Assembly: GCA_900551055.1 (NCBI GenBank)
Contig: URUK01000004.1
Span: 62,001-126,000, forward strand
Direction of reading: 5' to 3'
DNA from: an uncultured Prevotella sp.
GTDB taxonomy: Bacteria > Bacteroidota > Bacteroidia > Bacteroidales > Bacteroidaceae
Length of the DNA: 64,000 nt
Position 1 is the stretch's first letter; every line of letters starts with the position of its first letter. Below are positions 9,269 to 18,051 of this stretch, piece by piece. The notes under the pieces were generated by a model. It saw only the letters and a list, made by a program, of their open reading frames with translations, was not told the DNA's origin and made no database searches. The position numbers and the translations under genes were made by a program.

Positions 9269-9276
9269 TTAGCTGA

Positions 9277-9284
9277 CAAAATTA
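9277..9284 (-). promoter_or_regulatory. -7 element TAATTTTG of the sigma-54 activator/lptE/secG operon
   Basis: TAATTTTG on the minus strand, 8 bases before the ATG at 9268. The expected start of transcription (~9270) would make the transcript nearly leaderless. No good -33 TTTG is present, so this is only a candidate. Confidence 0.4.
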
Positions 9285-9459
9285 CGCATTTTATTTGAAT
9301 TTCCGCCATCAGCCGCCGTAAAATTGTATTTTTTCACACATCCGGCCATCCCGGTAAAGCCCCTTTTATGCCGAACAGGCACAAAGGCTGCACGGTGAAG
9401 CACAATGGCCGGCAAGCCTGCCAGCACTGCCAGGCATGCAGGCAAAAACCGGCGGTCAT

Positions 9460-9500
9460 GCAAAAGGCCATATCCAGCATTACAGAACATGGCCTTTTGC
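9460..9500 (-). terminator. Perfect 12-bp hairpin after the YbhN-like gene
   Basis: GCAAAAGGCCAT / ATGGCCTTTTGC around a 17-base loop. It shares the AAAAGGCC core of the 22-bp repeat family found elsewhere in the window. A second short palindrome (TCTTTCGC / GCGAAAGA, 9514-9533) and a single repeat-like unit (GAAAGACGGCCTTTC) follow. Apart from these, the 9269-9595 gap holds no gene I can see. Confidence 0.55.
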
Positions 9501-9595
9501 GCTCCAATCTACTGTCTTTCGCAGTGCGAAAGACGGCCTTTCATAACACGTTGCGCCACAACATGTTACACGGGCACTTACGAACAAGGGGGAAG

Positions 9596-10591
9596 TCACT
9601 TCCTTTTCTTTTCAAGGTTTATCAGCAGCAGGCCGATGGCCGTCCATATCAGTTCGCGTATGCGGACTATCAGTGCGACGAAGATGCCGGCTCCGGCCGA
9701 CAGCGAAAGGCCGGCGGTTGACATGACGAAGCCGCCCTCGCGCCCTCCGAGCTGAAGCGGAATGAAAAACAGCAGGTTTGCGAACAGGCTGGTGAACGCA
9801 AGGATGAGCACGCTTTGCAGGAACGTGGCATGGACGTCGGGAAGCACGAACATGATGAACATGATTTCAAACGCCGAGCAGAAGCGGCACGCAAGCTCCA
9901 GCAAGACGGCGGAAACGAATGTCTTGGGATTCTGGTTGTGCAGGGAGGCTATCTGGCGGTCGATGGCGCCAAGCTGTTCCTTGTGCTTGTCAACAAAGCC
10001 CCTCGCCCATTTCTTCAGGCCGGGTATGTGGCGTACGAAGTTCATCAGCCGCACGGCCATTCCCTTGCGGTAGCCTTTCAGGAAAAACCACACCCCAAGG
10101 GCGCAGAACGCCCCTGCCGCCGCAAGTATCAGGCCGACAAACAAATTAAGACGCTCGGTAAGCAGGTAAATAAGTATGGAAAGAAGCCAGAATATGAAAT
10201 GGCTGAAGATGTGGGTCATGGCATAAAGGATGACCGACGACGACGCACGCTCTGTCCCAATCTTAGGCGACAGCGCCATTATGCGGTAAGGCTCGCCGCC
10301 CATAAGGCCGAAAGGAGTGGTGTAATTGAGGGCGAAGCCCGACACCGTTATCTTGTAAAGCCAAGAAAAACCGACACCGGCCTTGCCGCCGTTTCCGCTC
10401 CGTATGATGATATACCACGTTGCAGTGTTGAACAGGTACAACACCGCCCACAGCCCCAGAACGGCAAAAAACCAATAGCCTGTGTTGGTAAGGCCCTGCC
10501 ACACTTCACGGTAATCAAGCTGGGTGAGCATCACCGCAAGCACGATAACGCCGAAAATAAAAAACAGGTTCTGGTACTTCTTCTTCATCAA
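9596..10591 (-). CDS. YbhN/AglD-like membrane protein (lysylphosphatidylglycerol synthase TM-domain family)
   Basis: A 331-residue integral membrane protein with about eight hydrophobic segments (first at 8-24, last at ~295-322). It matches the UPF0104/LPG-synthase transmembrane family: the motif TTPFGLMGGEPYRI near residue 95 and the GGREGGF segment near 283 are family hallmarks. Members act alone as putative lipid or lipid-linked sugar translocators; the catalytic domain of MprF is absent here. It is followed downstream by a perfect hairpin and preceded by pdxA with a heptamer-repeat hairpin between, so it is probably its own unit. The substrate is unknown. Confidence 0.85.
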   Translation of the reverse strand: MMKKKYQNLFFIFGVIVLAVMLTQLDYREVWQGLTNTGYWFFAVLGLWAVLYLFNTATWYIIIRSGNGGKAGVGFSWLYKITVSGFALNYTTPFGLMGGEPYRIMALSPKIGTERASSSVILYAMTHIFSHFIFWLLSILIYLLTERLNLFVGLILAAAGAFCALGVWFFLKGYRKGMAVRLMNFVRHIPGLKKWARGFVDKHKEQLGAIDRQIASLHNQNPKTFVSAVLLELACRFCSAFEIMFIMFVLPDVHATFLQSVLILAFTSLFANLLFFIPLQLGGREGGFVMSTAGLSLSAGAGIFVALIVRIRELIWTAIGLLLINLEKKRK

Positions 10592-10608
10592 GGAAAGTTC
10601 TTGACAAA

Positions 10609-10688
10609 GGGTTAAGGATTGGAAGTTAAGAAAACCGGCGAATGGGAATATGCGGACGACGGTTTTCCTAACTCCAAATCCTCAACCC
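10609..10688. repeat. Heptamer-phased inverted repeat between pdxA and the YbhN-like gene
   Basis: Left arm 10609-10637 (GGGTTAA, GGATTGG, AAGTTAA, GAAAACC units) pairs with right arm 10661-10688 (GGTTTTC, CTAACTC, CAAATCC, TCAACCC), about 25 of 29 positions, around a 23-base loop. It abuts the pdxA stop codon and may end its transcript. Confidence 0.75.
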
Positions 10689-10693
10689 TCAAA

Positions 10694-11797
10694 TTACTGT
10701 TCAGCTTTTTTCTTGGAGACGTTAAACCTTGTCTTTTCGCTGTCGTCGCGCTTCTCATGGTAAAGCTTGCCGAGCGGATGGGCAAGCGGCTCGTCATATC
10801 CGGCCCTGTTGCGGAACACGTCGATAGCTGTATATATTGCCTGACGGAACGAACTCTCGTCGGCGACGTTCTTCCCTGCTATGTCATAGGCCGTGCCGTG
10901 GTCGGGAGAAGTGCGCACAAGCGGCAGCCCGGCTGTAAAGTTGACGCCGTCGCCGCGGTCGAGGGCCTTGAACGGAGCCAGGCCTTGGTCGTGATACATG
11001 GCAAGAACGCCGTCAAACGACTCGTAAGAGCCTTTCGCGAAAAATCCGTCGGCTGCATACGGGCCGAAGGCGTAGACACCGTTGTCTGAAAGTTCCTTGA
11101 CAGCCGGCGCGATGACGTCCTGTTCCTCCGTGCCCAGAAGGCCGCCGTCACCGGCGTGCGGATTGAGTGCGAGCACGGCAATGCGCGGATTGGATATGCG
11201 GAAATCACGCTTCAGCGACTCGTTGAATATCATGGCCTTCTCCACGATGCGCTCCTTCGTTATGGCCGCCGCGATGTCTTTCACCGGCAAGTGGGTGGTT
11301 ACAAGGGCTATGCGCATCATGTCGTTGAGCAGTATCATCAGTGCCTTCTTGCCGTCGCCTGCACGCTGCTCAAGGTATTCCGTATGTCCGCAGAAGTTGA
11401 AGTCGGAGCCCTGTATGTTGTTCTTGTTTATAGGAGCCGTTACAAGCACGTCGAAAAGTCCTTTTTTATAATCGTCCATAGCGCGCTCAAGGGCCTTGAG
11501 CGATGCCGTGCCGGCCTCCTTCGACGGGCTTCCAAGCTCAACCTTTACCTCTTCGTCAAACACAGGAAGCAGGTTCAGCTTACCGCTGTGAGCGTCTTCC
11601 GCAGAATTGATTATTGTAAAATTTGCCTGTACTCCCAAAGCGTTGCGGTGGTATGCCGCAACTTTCGGAGAACCGTAGACTATTGGAGTACACAACTCGA
11701 GCATCGCCGGTTCGGCGAACGCCTTGAATATAATCTCATAACCTATGCCGTTAGTGTCTCCGTGGGTTATCGCCACCCGTATTTTTCCGTTTTCCAT
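10694..11797 (-). CDS. pdxA: 4-hydroxythreonine-4-phosphate dehydrogenase PdxA
   Basis: PdxA oxidises 4-phosphohydroxy-L-threonine with NAD in pyridoxal phosphate synthesis; the product decarboxylates to the amino ketone used by PdxJ. The start RVAITHGDTNGIGYEII is the family opening (usually GDPAGIGPE, here GDTNGIGYE as in Bacteroidales). HTEYLEQ (near residue 138), the metal-binding NPHAGDGGLLGTEE near 210 and the MYHDQGLAPFK segment near 268 supply the conserved metal ligands. Length of 367 residues is slightly over the E. coli enzyme. Seventy-six bases separate it from the DUF4837 gene upstream; the two may share a transcript with rlmN. Confidence 0.95.
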   Translation of the reverse strand: MENGKIRVAITHGDTNGIGYEIIFKAFAEPAMLELCTPIVYGSPKVAAYHRNALGVQANFTIINSAEDAHSGKLNLLPVFDEEVKVELGSPSKEAGTASLKALERAMDDYKKGLFDVLVTAPINKNNIQGSDFNFCGHTEYLEQRAGDGKKALMILLNDMMRIALVTTHLPVKDIAAAITKERIVEKAMIFNESLKRDFRISNPRIAVLALNPHAGDGGLLGTEEQDVIAPAVKELSDNGVYAFGPYAADGFFAKGSYESFDGVLAMYHDQGLAPFKALDRGDGVNFTAGLPLVRTSPDHGTAYDIAGKNVADESSFRQAIYTAIDVFRNRAGYDEPLAHPLGKLYHEKRDDSEKTRFNVSKKKAEQ

Positions 11798-11873
11798 ATA
11801 TTTTGTTTTTATATAATTATGAGAGTTGAAGCAGCCAATACAATCATGCCTTCGGTTTCTTGTTCGCAGCCCT

Positions 11874-12845
11874 TCACTCCCCTCCGTTAACTTTCAGTGT
11901 ATAAAGTGCCGCCTCCGCCTGCCGCATCAGGTTGCGTTTCTTCATTTCCGGGGCGTACACAAACGCCTCTGCCACCACGATGCGCCGCCTGGCCGTATCT
12001 GCAACGGAATGGGACACGAACGGGCCGCCCATGGCGTCGCCGTGCATCTCCCACAGTCCGCGGCAAATCATCAGCGTGCGTCCTTTCTCCGTTGACAGTG
12101 TACATCTTGCACTGCCGCCCACTGTCCGCATATACATTCCGCGACGCTCGCCGGGGATGGCGCGCCTCATCACGCTGTCCCTCGCCACTACGGCCCTTGC
12201 CGGGTCGAGGCTGTCGCCAGGATATGAATAGACGCAGATGTTCTGCATTCCGCTTGCAGCGTTGTCCGAGAACCACAAGAAGCCGTCATCGTTCTTGCCG
12301 TATTTCATGTCCGCCGGAATTCTGATGCCGCATCCGAGAACGGAATCCACCGCCGCAGCGGCTTTCGCATTGTTGCTTTCCGCAAGCCGGGCTATCTCCA
12401 CATTCATCTCCGCGCGTGTGAACAAATCGGCCAGACGGCGGCCTATCAATGGCGCAACCTGCACGACCGCCGCAGCAGAAGGCGCGTTGACATAAGCCAC
12501 CATCTGCGGCTTCGCCCACACGTTCTTTTCATACCTGATTTTCACAGATGTGAAAACGGCTGGATTTACGGTCAATATGACAATATTGCGTGCCAGCTTT
12601 GCCGCCTGGTTGAAATGCAGACTGTCTGTTACCGACACATCAAACATCGGCTCTGACTGCGGAAGCCCTGACACGTCTTGCGACAACACGCTGTCAAGCT
12701 GATGCGACACCACATTGCCTGAAGCCACCACAAGCACCTCGTAAGGCCGTCCGCCACTCTTTGGAAGCATGGACACCGCCCCGTCGCAGGCGCACAACAA
12801 CATGGCCGACACAACAAAAAGGCACATGGCAAAAGTCCGTGTCAT
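11874..12845 (-). CDS. DUF4837 family lipoprotein
   Basis: A 323-residue predicted lipoprotein with signal and lipobox LLCAC (cysteine 19). The mature part (RPYEVLVVASGNVVSHQLDS, FNQAAKLARNIVILTVNP, and RRGMYMRTVGGSARCTLS) matches the Bacteroidales DUF4837 family as I know it. No enzymatic motif is seen. Its start codon overlaps the stop of rlmN (12842-12845, ATGA), showing translational coupling. Confidence 0.85.
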   Translation of the reverse strand: MTRTFAMCLFVVSAMLLCACDGAVSMLPKSGGRPYEVLVVASGNVVSHQLDSVLSQDVSGLPQSEPMFDVSVTDSLHFNQAAKLARNIVILTVNPAVFTSVKIRYEKNVWAKPQMVAYVNAPSAAAVVQVAPLIGRRLADLFTRAEMNVEIARLAESNNAKAAAAVDSVLGCGIRIPADMKYGKNDDGFLWFSDNAASGMQNICVYSYPGDSLDPARAVVARDSVMRRAIPGERRGMYMRTVGGSARCTLSTEKGRTLMICRGLWEMHGDAMGGPFVSHSVADTARRRIVVAEAFVYAPEMKKRNLMRQAEAALYTLKVNGGE

Positions 12846-13879
12846 CCGCCGAGCGCTCCCTTCTCCGCCGTACTCAAAAGGCCGCAGGCGGCATATATGT
12901 CCCGTCCGCGGCTCGCCCTTATCGTGGTGAACAAGCCGTGAGCGGTAAGATAATCGCGGAAAGCCGTCATCCGTTCCTCGTCAGCACCATGCAAACCGAC
13001 ACCCGGTATTTGATGGAAACGTATCAGGTTGATGCGGCAGTCAAGCCCGTTAAGGAGCTTTACAATCTCACGTGCGTGGGTTTTCGAGTCGTTTAGGCCG
13101 CCGAACACTATATATTCGAACGAAAGACGGCGTTGATGGCTGAAATCGTAACCGCGCAGCATCTCCACCACTTCGCTTATAGGCATTGCTTTCTCGGCAG
13201 GCATCAGCATTGCGCGCTGCTCATGGAGCGGCGAATGCAGGCTTATCGCCAAGTGGCATTCGCTCTCCTCTATAAAGCGCCTTAGCTTGCCCTTAATACC
13301 CACGCTGCTCACTGTGATGCGCTTCGGACTCCATGCATACCCCCACGCGGCTGTCAGGATTTCGGTGGAACGCAGCACATTGTCAAGATTGTCCATAGGC
13401 TCGCCCTGCCCCATGAACACTATGTTGGTAAGCTTGTCGCGTTCGGGCAGGGAGTATATTTGGTTCAGTATGTCGCTTGCCGTAAGGTTGCCTTCAAAGC
13501 CTTGCTTGCCGGTTTGGCAGAACAGGCAGTTCATCTTGCATCCAACCTGCGACGAGACGCACAGCGTGGCGCGGTCGTCGTCGGGGATATACACAGTCTC
13601 GACATACTTGCCGCCGGCCGTAGGGAAAAGATACTTCACCGTCCCGTCCTTCGACCTTTGGCAGCCAGCCGGCGGCATGCACCCGATGATATACCGCTCT
13701 TTCAGTTTTTCCCTGTTCTGTTTCGAGATGTCGGTCATTTCATCAATCGAACCAACATGCTTGGTGTAAAGCCACTTGGCTATCTGTCCGCCTGTAAAAG
13801 GCGGCATGCCCAGTGCTTTCGCCACATCTTTCAACTCTGAAAGAGACATTCCCAACAAGGGACTGATATTGCCATCCAT
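12842..13879 (-). CDS. rlmN: 23S rRNA (A2503)-C2 / tRNA A37 methyltransferase RlmN
   Basis: RlmN is a radical-SAM enzyme that methylates C2 of A2503 in 23S rRNA and A37 in some tRNAs, supporting decoding accuracy. The 4Fe-4S motif CxxxCxxC is present as CKMNCLFC (about residues 113-120), followed by the GEPMDN SAM-binding motif and FHQIPGVGL near 287. The C-terminal RASRGRDIYAACGLL holds the second catalytic cysteine. Length 345 is typical. It is first in a short operon with the DUF4837 gene. Confidence 0.96.
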   Translation of the reverse strand: MDGNISPLLGMSLSELKDVAKALGMPPFTGGQIAKWLYTKHVGSIDEMTDISKQNREKLKERYIIGCMPPAGCQRSKDGTVKYLFPTAGGKYVETVYIPDDDRATLCVSSQVGCKMNCLFCQTGKQGFEGNLTASDILNQIYSLPERDKLTNIVFMGQGEPMDNLDNVLRSTEILTAAWGYAWSPKRITVSSVGIKGKLRRFIEESECHLAISLHSPLHEQRAMLMPAEKAMPISEVVEMLRGYDFSHQRRLSFEYIVFGGLNDSKTHAREIVKLLNGLDCRINLIRFHQIPGVGLHGADEERMTAFRDYLTAHGLFTTIRASRGRDIYAACGLLSTAEKGALGG

Positions 13880-13905
13880 CCTCGAACGTAAATGTTTTTA
13901 ATTTG

Positions 13906-13913
13906 CAAACTTA
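13906..13913 (-). promoter_or_regulatory. -7 element TAAGTTTG upstream of rlmN
   Basis: TAAGTTTG on the minus strand, 27 bases before the rlmN ATG. No convincing -33 TTTG is found at the right distance. Confidence 0.45.
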
Positions 13914-14063
13914 CACAAAAAAATCTATTTACAGCCCCATATCACAAGAAAAACGCCTTTCTTGCCACAAAACGCCATGTCAGCATCCGGCAAAACAAAA
14001 AACAACCGTGATGCCAACTTTAATAAAATACCGGCACCACGGATTGTTTTTATAGTCTGATTT

Positions 14064-15440
14064 TTATTCCGAATATGAGACTGTCGTGAAGGCACGGAGG
14101 ATGAACGATGAAGAATCTGAGTCCGGATCGTTTTCCGCCGCATTCCCCAAATTGCCTGATTTTATAAGCCCTTCTGCATTCAGAAAATAATACAATTGTG
14201 AACCATATACAAAGTTGTCAATGTCTTCGCCGCCGGACTTTAAGGCAAAGATTTTATCCGCAATGTCAGAACGGTTGGTTCTCATATAATTCATCTCTTC
14301 CACATTAGCCAATCTCCAGCCTGTAACGCCTGCAACGGCAAGCTGCCCAATACCTTCGTCAACAGCCGCCTTCAACGATTCCTGGTCGCCTTCTTTAAAA
14401 ACAAGGTTCGTCAAATATTTCGGCGACATCAGCGAAACGGTCTTTTCTGCCTCGTCTTTCATCAACACATAACAACCCTTATACATGCTGCCGACTTCAG
14501 GAACTGTTCCTGTAACGACATCTCCACCCGACGGCTCGTCGTCCTCACCACCGGGTACAACAGTCTCGCTTTCGCCGGTCTCGTCAAAAGTAAATGTAAC
14601 GTCTGTAGTTCCCGCCCATTCAACACCTGTAATTGAGCCGTTCAACTTTACTCCGTCACCGCTGTATGTTCCGTTTATAGTAACCTTGTAATTGGCCTTC
14701 AGTTCTTTCGGGCACAAATAAGAATAGCTGTGCATCTTTCCGTTCGCGGTAAACGACACTTTCACTGTGGCCGAAGCCGCCTCCTCCAGCAGAAAAACCG
14801 CACTGGCACTTTTCCAGACATTGCTTTCGCCCTCACGCACCAGGTCGGCCGTATATTCACCTTCTTCACCCGAATAGCTGCCGTCGAGCTTTATGTTTTC
14901 ATACAGAGGACTTACCGACACAGCAACCGCCGTGACGCTCGCAGGCACATTGTTGATTGTCACAGACTCAAGCATCATCACCTTGCGCTCAAGGGAAAGC
15001 GTCAATGTGTTTTCCTCGCCATACGCCAACGTCACCGAATTGTGAGCGGTCATAACGTCACCATGGCCATGCCCGTCTTTCAAAGCCACAACGGCATCCT
15101 TCGTGGCATTCTCCTTTGTCGGCAGTTCATACGCCTCCGCGTCAGTTCCGGCCAAGGCGTAAACGTCATAACGCCCTTCCGGCAAGTTCAATGACAAGCC
15201 GTCGGATTCAGAAGCAATCTGCATAACTTCAACACACCGGTCTGACTCAAATATATAAATGTTCACAGGATAACTTATCTCCGCCGTGCCTTCAGCGCCC
15301 TCTACCTGCGCAGCACGGGTACGTATCACCAACGTACTGTTGGCATCTTTGTTTTCAAAAACTTCGTCATCGCTGAATTTCTCGCAAGAAGAAAAAACCG
15401 ACACCGCCATTAAAAGCAGCAAAATAATTATTTGTTTCAT
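14064..15440 (-). CDS. FimB/Mfa2-like fimbrial lipoprotein
   Basis: A predicted surface or periplasmic lipoprotein of 458 residues. I start at the ATG at 15440 because it opens a standard signal (MKQIIILLLLMAVSVFSSC); the upstream in-frame ATG adds a non-signal leader. After the lipobox, STLVIRTRAA and YPVNIYIFESDRCVEVMQI resemble the first beta-sandwich of FimB/Mfa2 anchor subunits, followed by GRYDVYALAG. FimB/Mfa2 proteins anchor and end type V fimbriae in Bacteroidales. No fimbrial stalk gene lies next to it, so it may be an orphan or work with a distant locus. The C-terminal ~100 residues (YLTNLVFKEGDQES onward) are not recognised. Confidence 0.65.
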   Translation of the reverse strand: MKQIIILLLLMAVSVFSSCEKFSDDEVFENKDANSTLVIRTRAAQVEGAEGTAEISYPVNIYIFESDRCVEVMQIASESDGLSLNLPEGRYDVYALAGTDAEAYELPTKENATKDAVVALKDGHGHGDVMTAHNSVTLAYGEENTLTLSLERKVMMLESVTINNVPASVTAVAVSVSPLYENIKLDGSYSGEEGEYTADLVREGESNVWKSASAVFLLEEAASATVKVSFTANGKMHSYSYLCPKELKANYKVTINGTYSGDGVKLNGSITGVEWAGTTDVTFTFDETGESETVVPGGEDDEPSGGDVVTGTVPEVGSMYKGCYVLMKDEAEKTVSLMSPKYLTNLVFKEGDQESLKAAVDEGIGQLAVAGVTGWRLANVEEMNYMRTNRSDIADKIFALKSGGEDIDNFVYGSQLYYFLNAEGLIKSGNLGNAAENDPDSDSSSFILRAFTTVSYSE

Positions 15441-15464
15441 GATATTAGTTTTTAATAATTTTCG

Positions 15465-15472
15465 CAAATATA
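15465..15472 (-). promoter_or_regulatory. -7 element TATATTTG before the FimB-like gene
   Basis: TATATTTG on the minus strand 25 bases upstream of the ATG at 15440; the -33 element is weak. Confidence 0.45.
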
Positions 15473-15570
15473 CGTCAAAAACCCTTATGTTTGTTAATAA
15501 CACCTTGAAAAATCCGGCATATTCATGTTTTTTAACGCAACAGCATGAATGAAACCATAAAAACTTACAT

Positions 15571-15578
15571 TATCTTTG
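15571..15578 (+). promoter_or_regulatory. -7 element TATCTTTG before the Rpn-type nuclease gene
   Basis: TATCTTTG 33 bases before the ATG at 15611; the -33 region is weak. Confidence 0.5.
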
Positions 15579-15610
15579 TAAGATGAACTTGTAAAGAACA
15601 AAATGTCATC

Positions 15611-16531
15611 ATGAGATACCTCAATCCAAAAGCCGACCTCACATTCAAAAAAGTGTTCGGCGAGCATCCCGACCTCATAATCAGCTTCCTCAACGCGCTG
15701 CTGCCGTTTGACAAGGCCGACGAGGAAATAACATGGGTGGAATACCTGAACCCCGAACTTGTGCCGCAAAACCCGTTGCGCAAGGACAGCATCGTGGACG
15801 TGCGCTGCCGTGACAGGGCCGGGAGGCAGTTCATCGTGGAGATGCAGATGATGTGGACATCGGCATACAAGCAGCGCGTACTGTTCAACGCATCGAAGGC
15901 ATACGTCAGCCAGCTCGACAAGGGAGGCGACTACGACCTGCTGCACCCGGTATATTCGCTCAACCTCGTAAACGACACCTTCTCCGACAGCCCCGGCTAC
16001 TATCACGACTTCCGCATCGTCGAGGATGCTGAAACGAAGGAGGTCATCGAAGGACTGCGCTTCATCTTCATCGAACTGCCGAAGTTCACACCGAAAAACT
16101 ACGGTGACAAGAAGATGCAGGTGTTATGGCTGCGGTACCTCACGGAAATAAACGAGAAGACACGTGAAGTGCCCGGAGAACTCTTGGAGAACCCCGAAAT
16201 AAACAAAGCCGTCACACAGCTGGAAGAGTCCGCCTTCAGCGAGGCGCAGCTCCTCGGCTACGACCGCTTCTGGGACATGGTGAGCACCGCCAAGATGCAA
16301 ATCAGCAGCTCACGGCGCGAGGCCATGGAGAAAGGCTTGGCAGAAGGTAGAGCAGAAGGCTTGGCTCAAGGAAGAGCTGAAGGAAGAGCTGAAGGAAGAG
16401 CTGAAGGAAGAGCTGAAGGCCAACAAGCCGAGCGCATAAAAAATGCAGGCAACCTGAAGCGGCTCGGTGTGGCGACAGAAATCATAGCACAAGCCACTGG
16501 ACTTACGGCGGAAGAAATAGAACAGCTGTAA
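15611..16531 (+). CDS. Rpn-family PD-(D/E)XK nuclease / putative transposase
   Basis: The 306-residue protein matches the Rpn (YhgA-like, TIGR01784) family, whose E. coli members are DNA endonucleases that promote RecA-independent recombination. The opening YLNPKADLTFKKVFGE is diagnostic. The nuclease core follows: D at SIVDVRC (near residue 57) and FIVEMQMMW (E-x-Q in the active-site strand, near 76). Residues ~244-275 are AEGR/AEGL tetrapeptide repeats encoded by a 12-bp tandem repeat, a variable linker common in the family. The final ~30 residues (AGNLKRLGVATEIIAQATGLTAEEIEQL) form the usual helical tail. It stands alone, convergent with the polysaccharide locus. Confidence 0.9.
   Translation: MRYLNPKADLTFKKVFGEHPDLIISFLNALLPFDKADEEITWVEYLNPELVPQNPLRKDSIVDVRCRDRAGRQFIVEMQMMWTSAYKQRVLFNASKAYVSQLDKGGDYDLLHPVYSLNLVNDTFSDSPGYYHDFRIVEDAETKEVIEGLRFIFIELPKFTPKNYGDKKMQVLWLRYLTEINEKTREVPGELLENPEINKAVTQLEESAFSEAQLLGYDRFWDMVSTAKMQISSSRREAMEKGLAEGRAEGLAQGRAEGRAEGRAEGRAEGQQAERIKNAGNLKRLGVATEIIAQATGLTAEEIEQL
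16340..16435 (+). repeat. 12-bp coding tandem repeat in the Rpn-type gene
   Basis: Eight in-frame 12-bp units; the four central ones (16376-16423) are identical GCTGAAGGAAGA. The unit codes AEGR. Copy number should vary between strains by slippage without changing the frame. Confidence 0.9.
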
Positions 16532-16870
16532 TCCTCGGCCTGCACTAAACACAATCTGCCACATGCTCACTAATATTCATGTTTTTCAAAAAATGCGTCA
16601 TCTGTCAGAAATAGGAAGTAAGCAGCTGACATACAGCGCATTACGTTCCTGACAGTTAAACAGTTTACTGTCAGCCCACCGTCAGGTAACGCCATAAAAA
16701 CCGGCTTAGCCGGTGTTCTGAGTCATAGTCATTTGATGTTTTTTGCCAATAACATGACAGTAAACAACATCCACTGTCACAGCATAATCCGCTTATCTTC
16801 AATAAGTTAATGCACAATGTGACAGTGTGAAGGTATTTCCTTAAAAACGTTTTACCGTCACTTACATCGT

Positions 16871-16985
16871 AAAAGACCACCTTTCGGCGTGCAATCAACG
16901 ACCTTTCGCATTGCAAAAAACAACCTTTCGCATTGCAAAAAGTCACAAAACGCGCCATAATCTACCGCCTTTCATATTGCAAAAA
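16871..16985. repeat. 22-bp tandem repeat array (5 units)
   Basis: Contiguous 22-bp units begin at 16871, 16893, 16915, 16937 and 16959; four keep the core (AAAAGACCACCTTTCG, AACGACCTTTCGCATTGC and so on). It lies in the 16532-17205 gap, which also holds many TGTCA/TGACA words and the hairpin at 17107 but no gene I can see. Confidence 0.85.
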
Positions 16986-17106
16986 CATCCGAAACACTTC
17001 CCATCTTTGCAGAAGATAAGCTGCACTCGGCAATGTGAAAACAAGTTTTCATTGCGTTCGTTTGCATTATCTTTCACAACAACACTTATCAACCGCCATT
17101 CAACAC

Positions 17107-17150
17107 TTTGGAGGCTGAAAGATGCCGGGCATCATCTGTCAGCCTCCAAA
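17107..17150 (-). terminator. Nested hairpin at the end of the polysaccharide operon
   Basis: Outer stem TTTGGAGGCTGA / TCAGCCTCCAAA (12 perfect pairs) encloses an inner stem GATGCC / GGCATC. It lies 56 bases beyond the last glycosyltransferase stop. It lacks a clear T tract, so it may be an end-protecting structure rather than a classical terminator. Confidence 0.6.
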
Positions 17151-17205
17151 ACACTGTTAGCCAACAAATTACGACTAAAACTGACAGATGACAGACGTTT
17201 TCACA

Positions 17206-18012
17206 TCATCCTTTTCTTCGCAAAGAGCGTACATATCTCCAACTGTCAACCTTTTTCTTTATCACCTTTATTGAATAAGTGGGCAAAAACAAACAGCAAA
17301 AATACAAATACGACTTGAAAACAGAAAATCCCAATATTTTATGATACACATCTATATAAAACTTCACAAGAGAGCGTTTATTGCTTGACAGCGAATTGCT
17401 CCTTATCCTGTAATACGCCAACGGCTCTTTCAATCCATAAGCCACCCTGCACTCCTTGAGCAGCAATATAAGCATCGCCCAATCCTCCCGGTTGCGAAAC
17501 GGTGGAAAATAAAACTTACCATACAGGGATGTGTCATACATTGCGGTGAGAAAACCTATCTTGTCATCACGCTTCATGCCACCATAAGTAATTATACGTG
17601 GAGCAATGAAGATGCCGTTATTTACACCATCTTCATTACATAAAATATACGAAGAATACACAAGGCAACATTTCTTTTCCCTTATAAAAGCCATTTGCTT
17701 CTCAAGCTTGTCCGGGAACCAACGGTCGTCACTGTCACAAAAAGCAATATACCGTCCTTGAGCTGCCTCTATTCCCCTATTACGCGCACCGCCTGGTCCC
17801 TTGTTTTCTTTAAGATAAATCACTCTTATTCTACTATCTATTTCTTGATAATGTTCCAATATAGAGTGAGTTATTTCATCATTTGATTTATCATCGACGA
17901 TAATTAGTTCCCAAGATTTGTATGTTTGAGCAAGTACACTATCTATACTTTCAGATACCATTGCACCTGCATTATACACTGGCATTATAATTGAGACACT
18001 GACATTTTCCAT
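17206..18012 (-). CDS. Family 2 glycosyltransferase (GT-A)
   Basis: A 268-residue cytoplasmic glycosyltransferase, last gene of the polysaccharide operon. The GT2 domain is clear: VSIIMPVYNAG, ELIIVDDKSND, GPGGARNRGIEAAQGRYIAFCDSDD (the DSD-type DxD motif) and FRNREDWAMLI. I start at the ATG at 18012 (MENVSVSI), because the ATG at 18045 adds eleven residues ahead of the conserved first strand and lies only seven bases from the upstream gene. The sugar donor and acceptor cannot be told. Base composition is A+T-rich like the rest of the distal locus. Confidence 0.9.
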   Translation of the reverse strand: MENVSVSIIMPVYNAGAMVSESIDSVLAQTYKSWELIIVDDKSNDEITHSILEHYQEIDSRIRVIYLKENKGPGGARNRGIEAAQGRYIAFCDSDDRWFPDKLEKQMAFIREKKCCLVYSSYILCNEDGVNNGIFIAPRIITYGGMKRDDKIGFLTAMYDTSLYGKFYFPPFRNREDWAMLILLLKECRVAYGLKEPLAYYRIRSNSLSSNKRSLVKFYIDVYHKILGFSVFKSYLYFCCLFLPTYSIKVIKKKVDSWRYVRSLRRKG

Positions 18013-18051
18013 TAAAAAGACACAAAATGAATTATTACTTATCAAAACACA

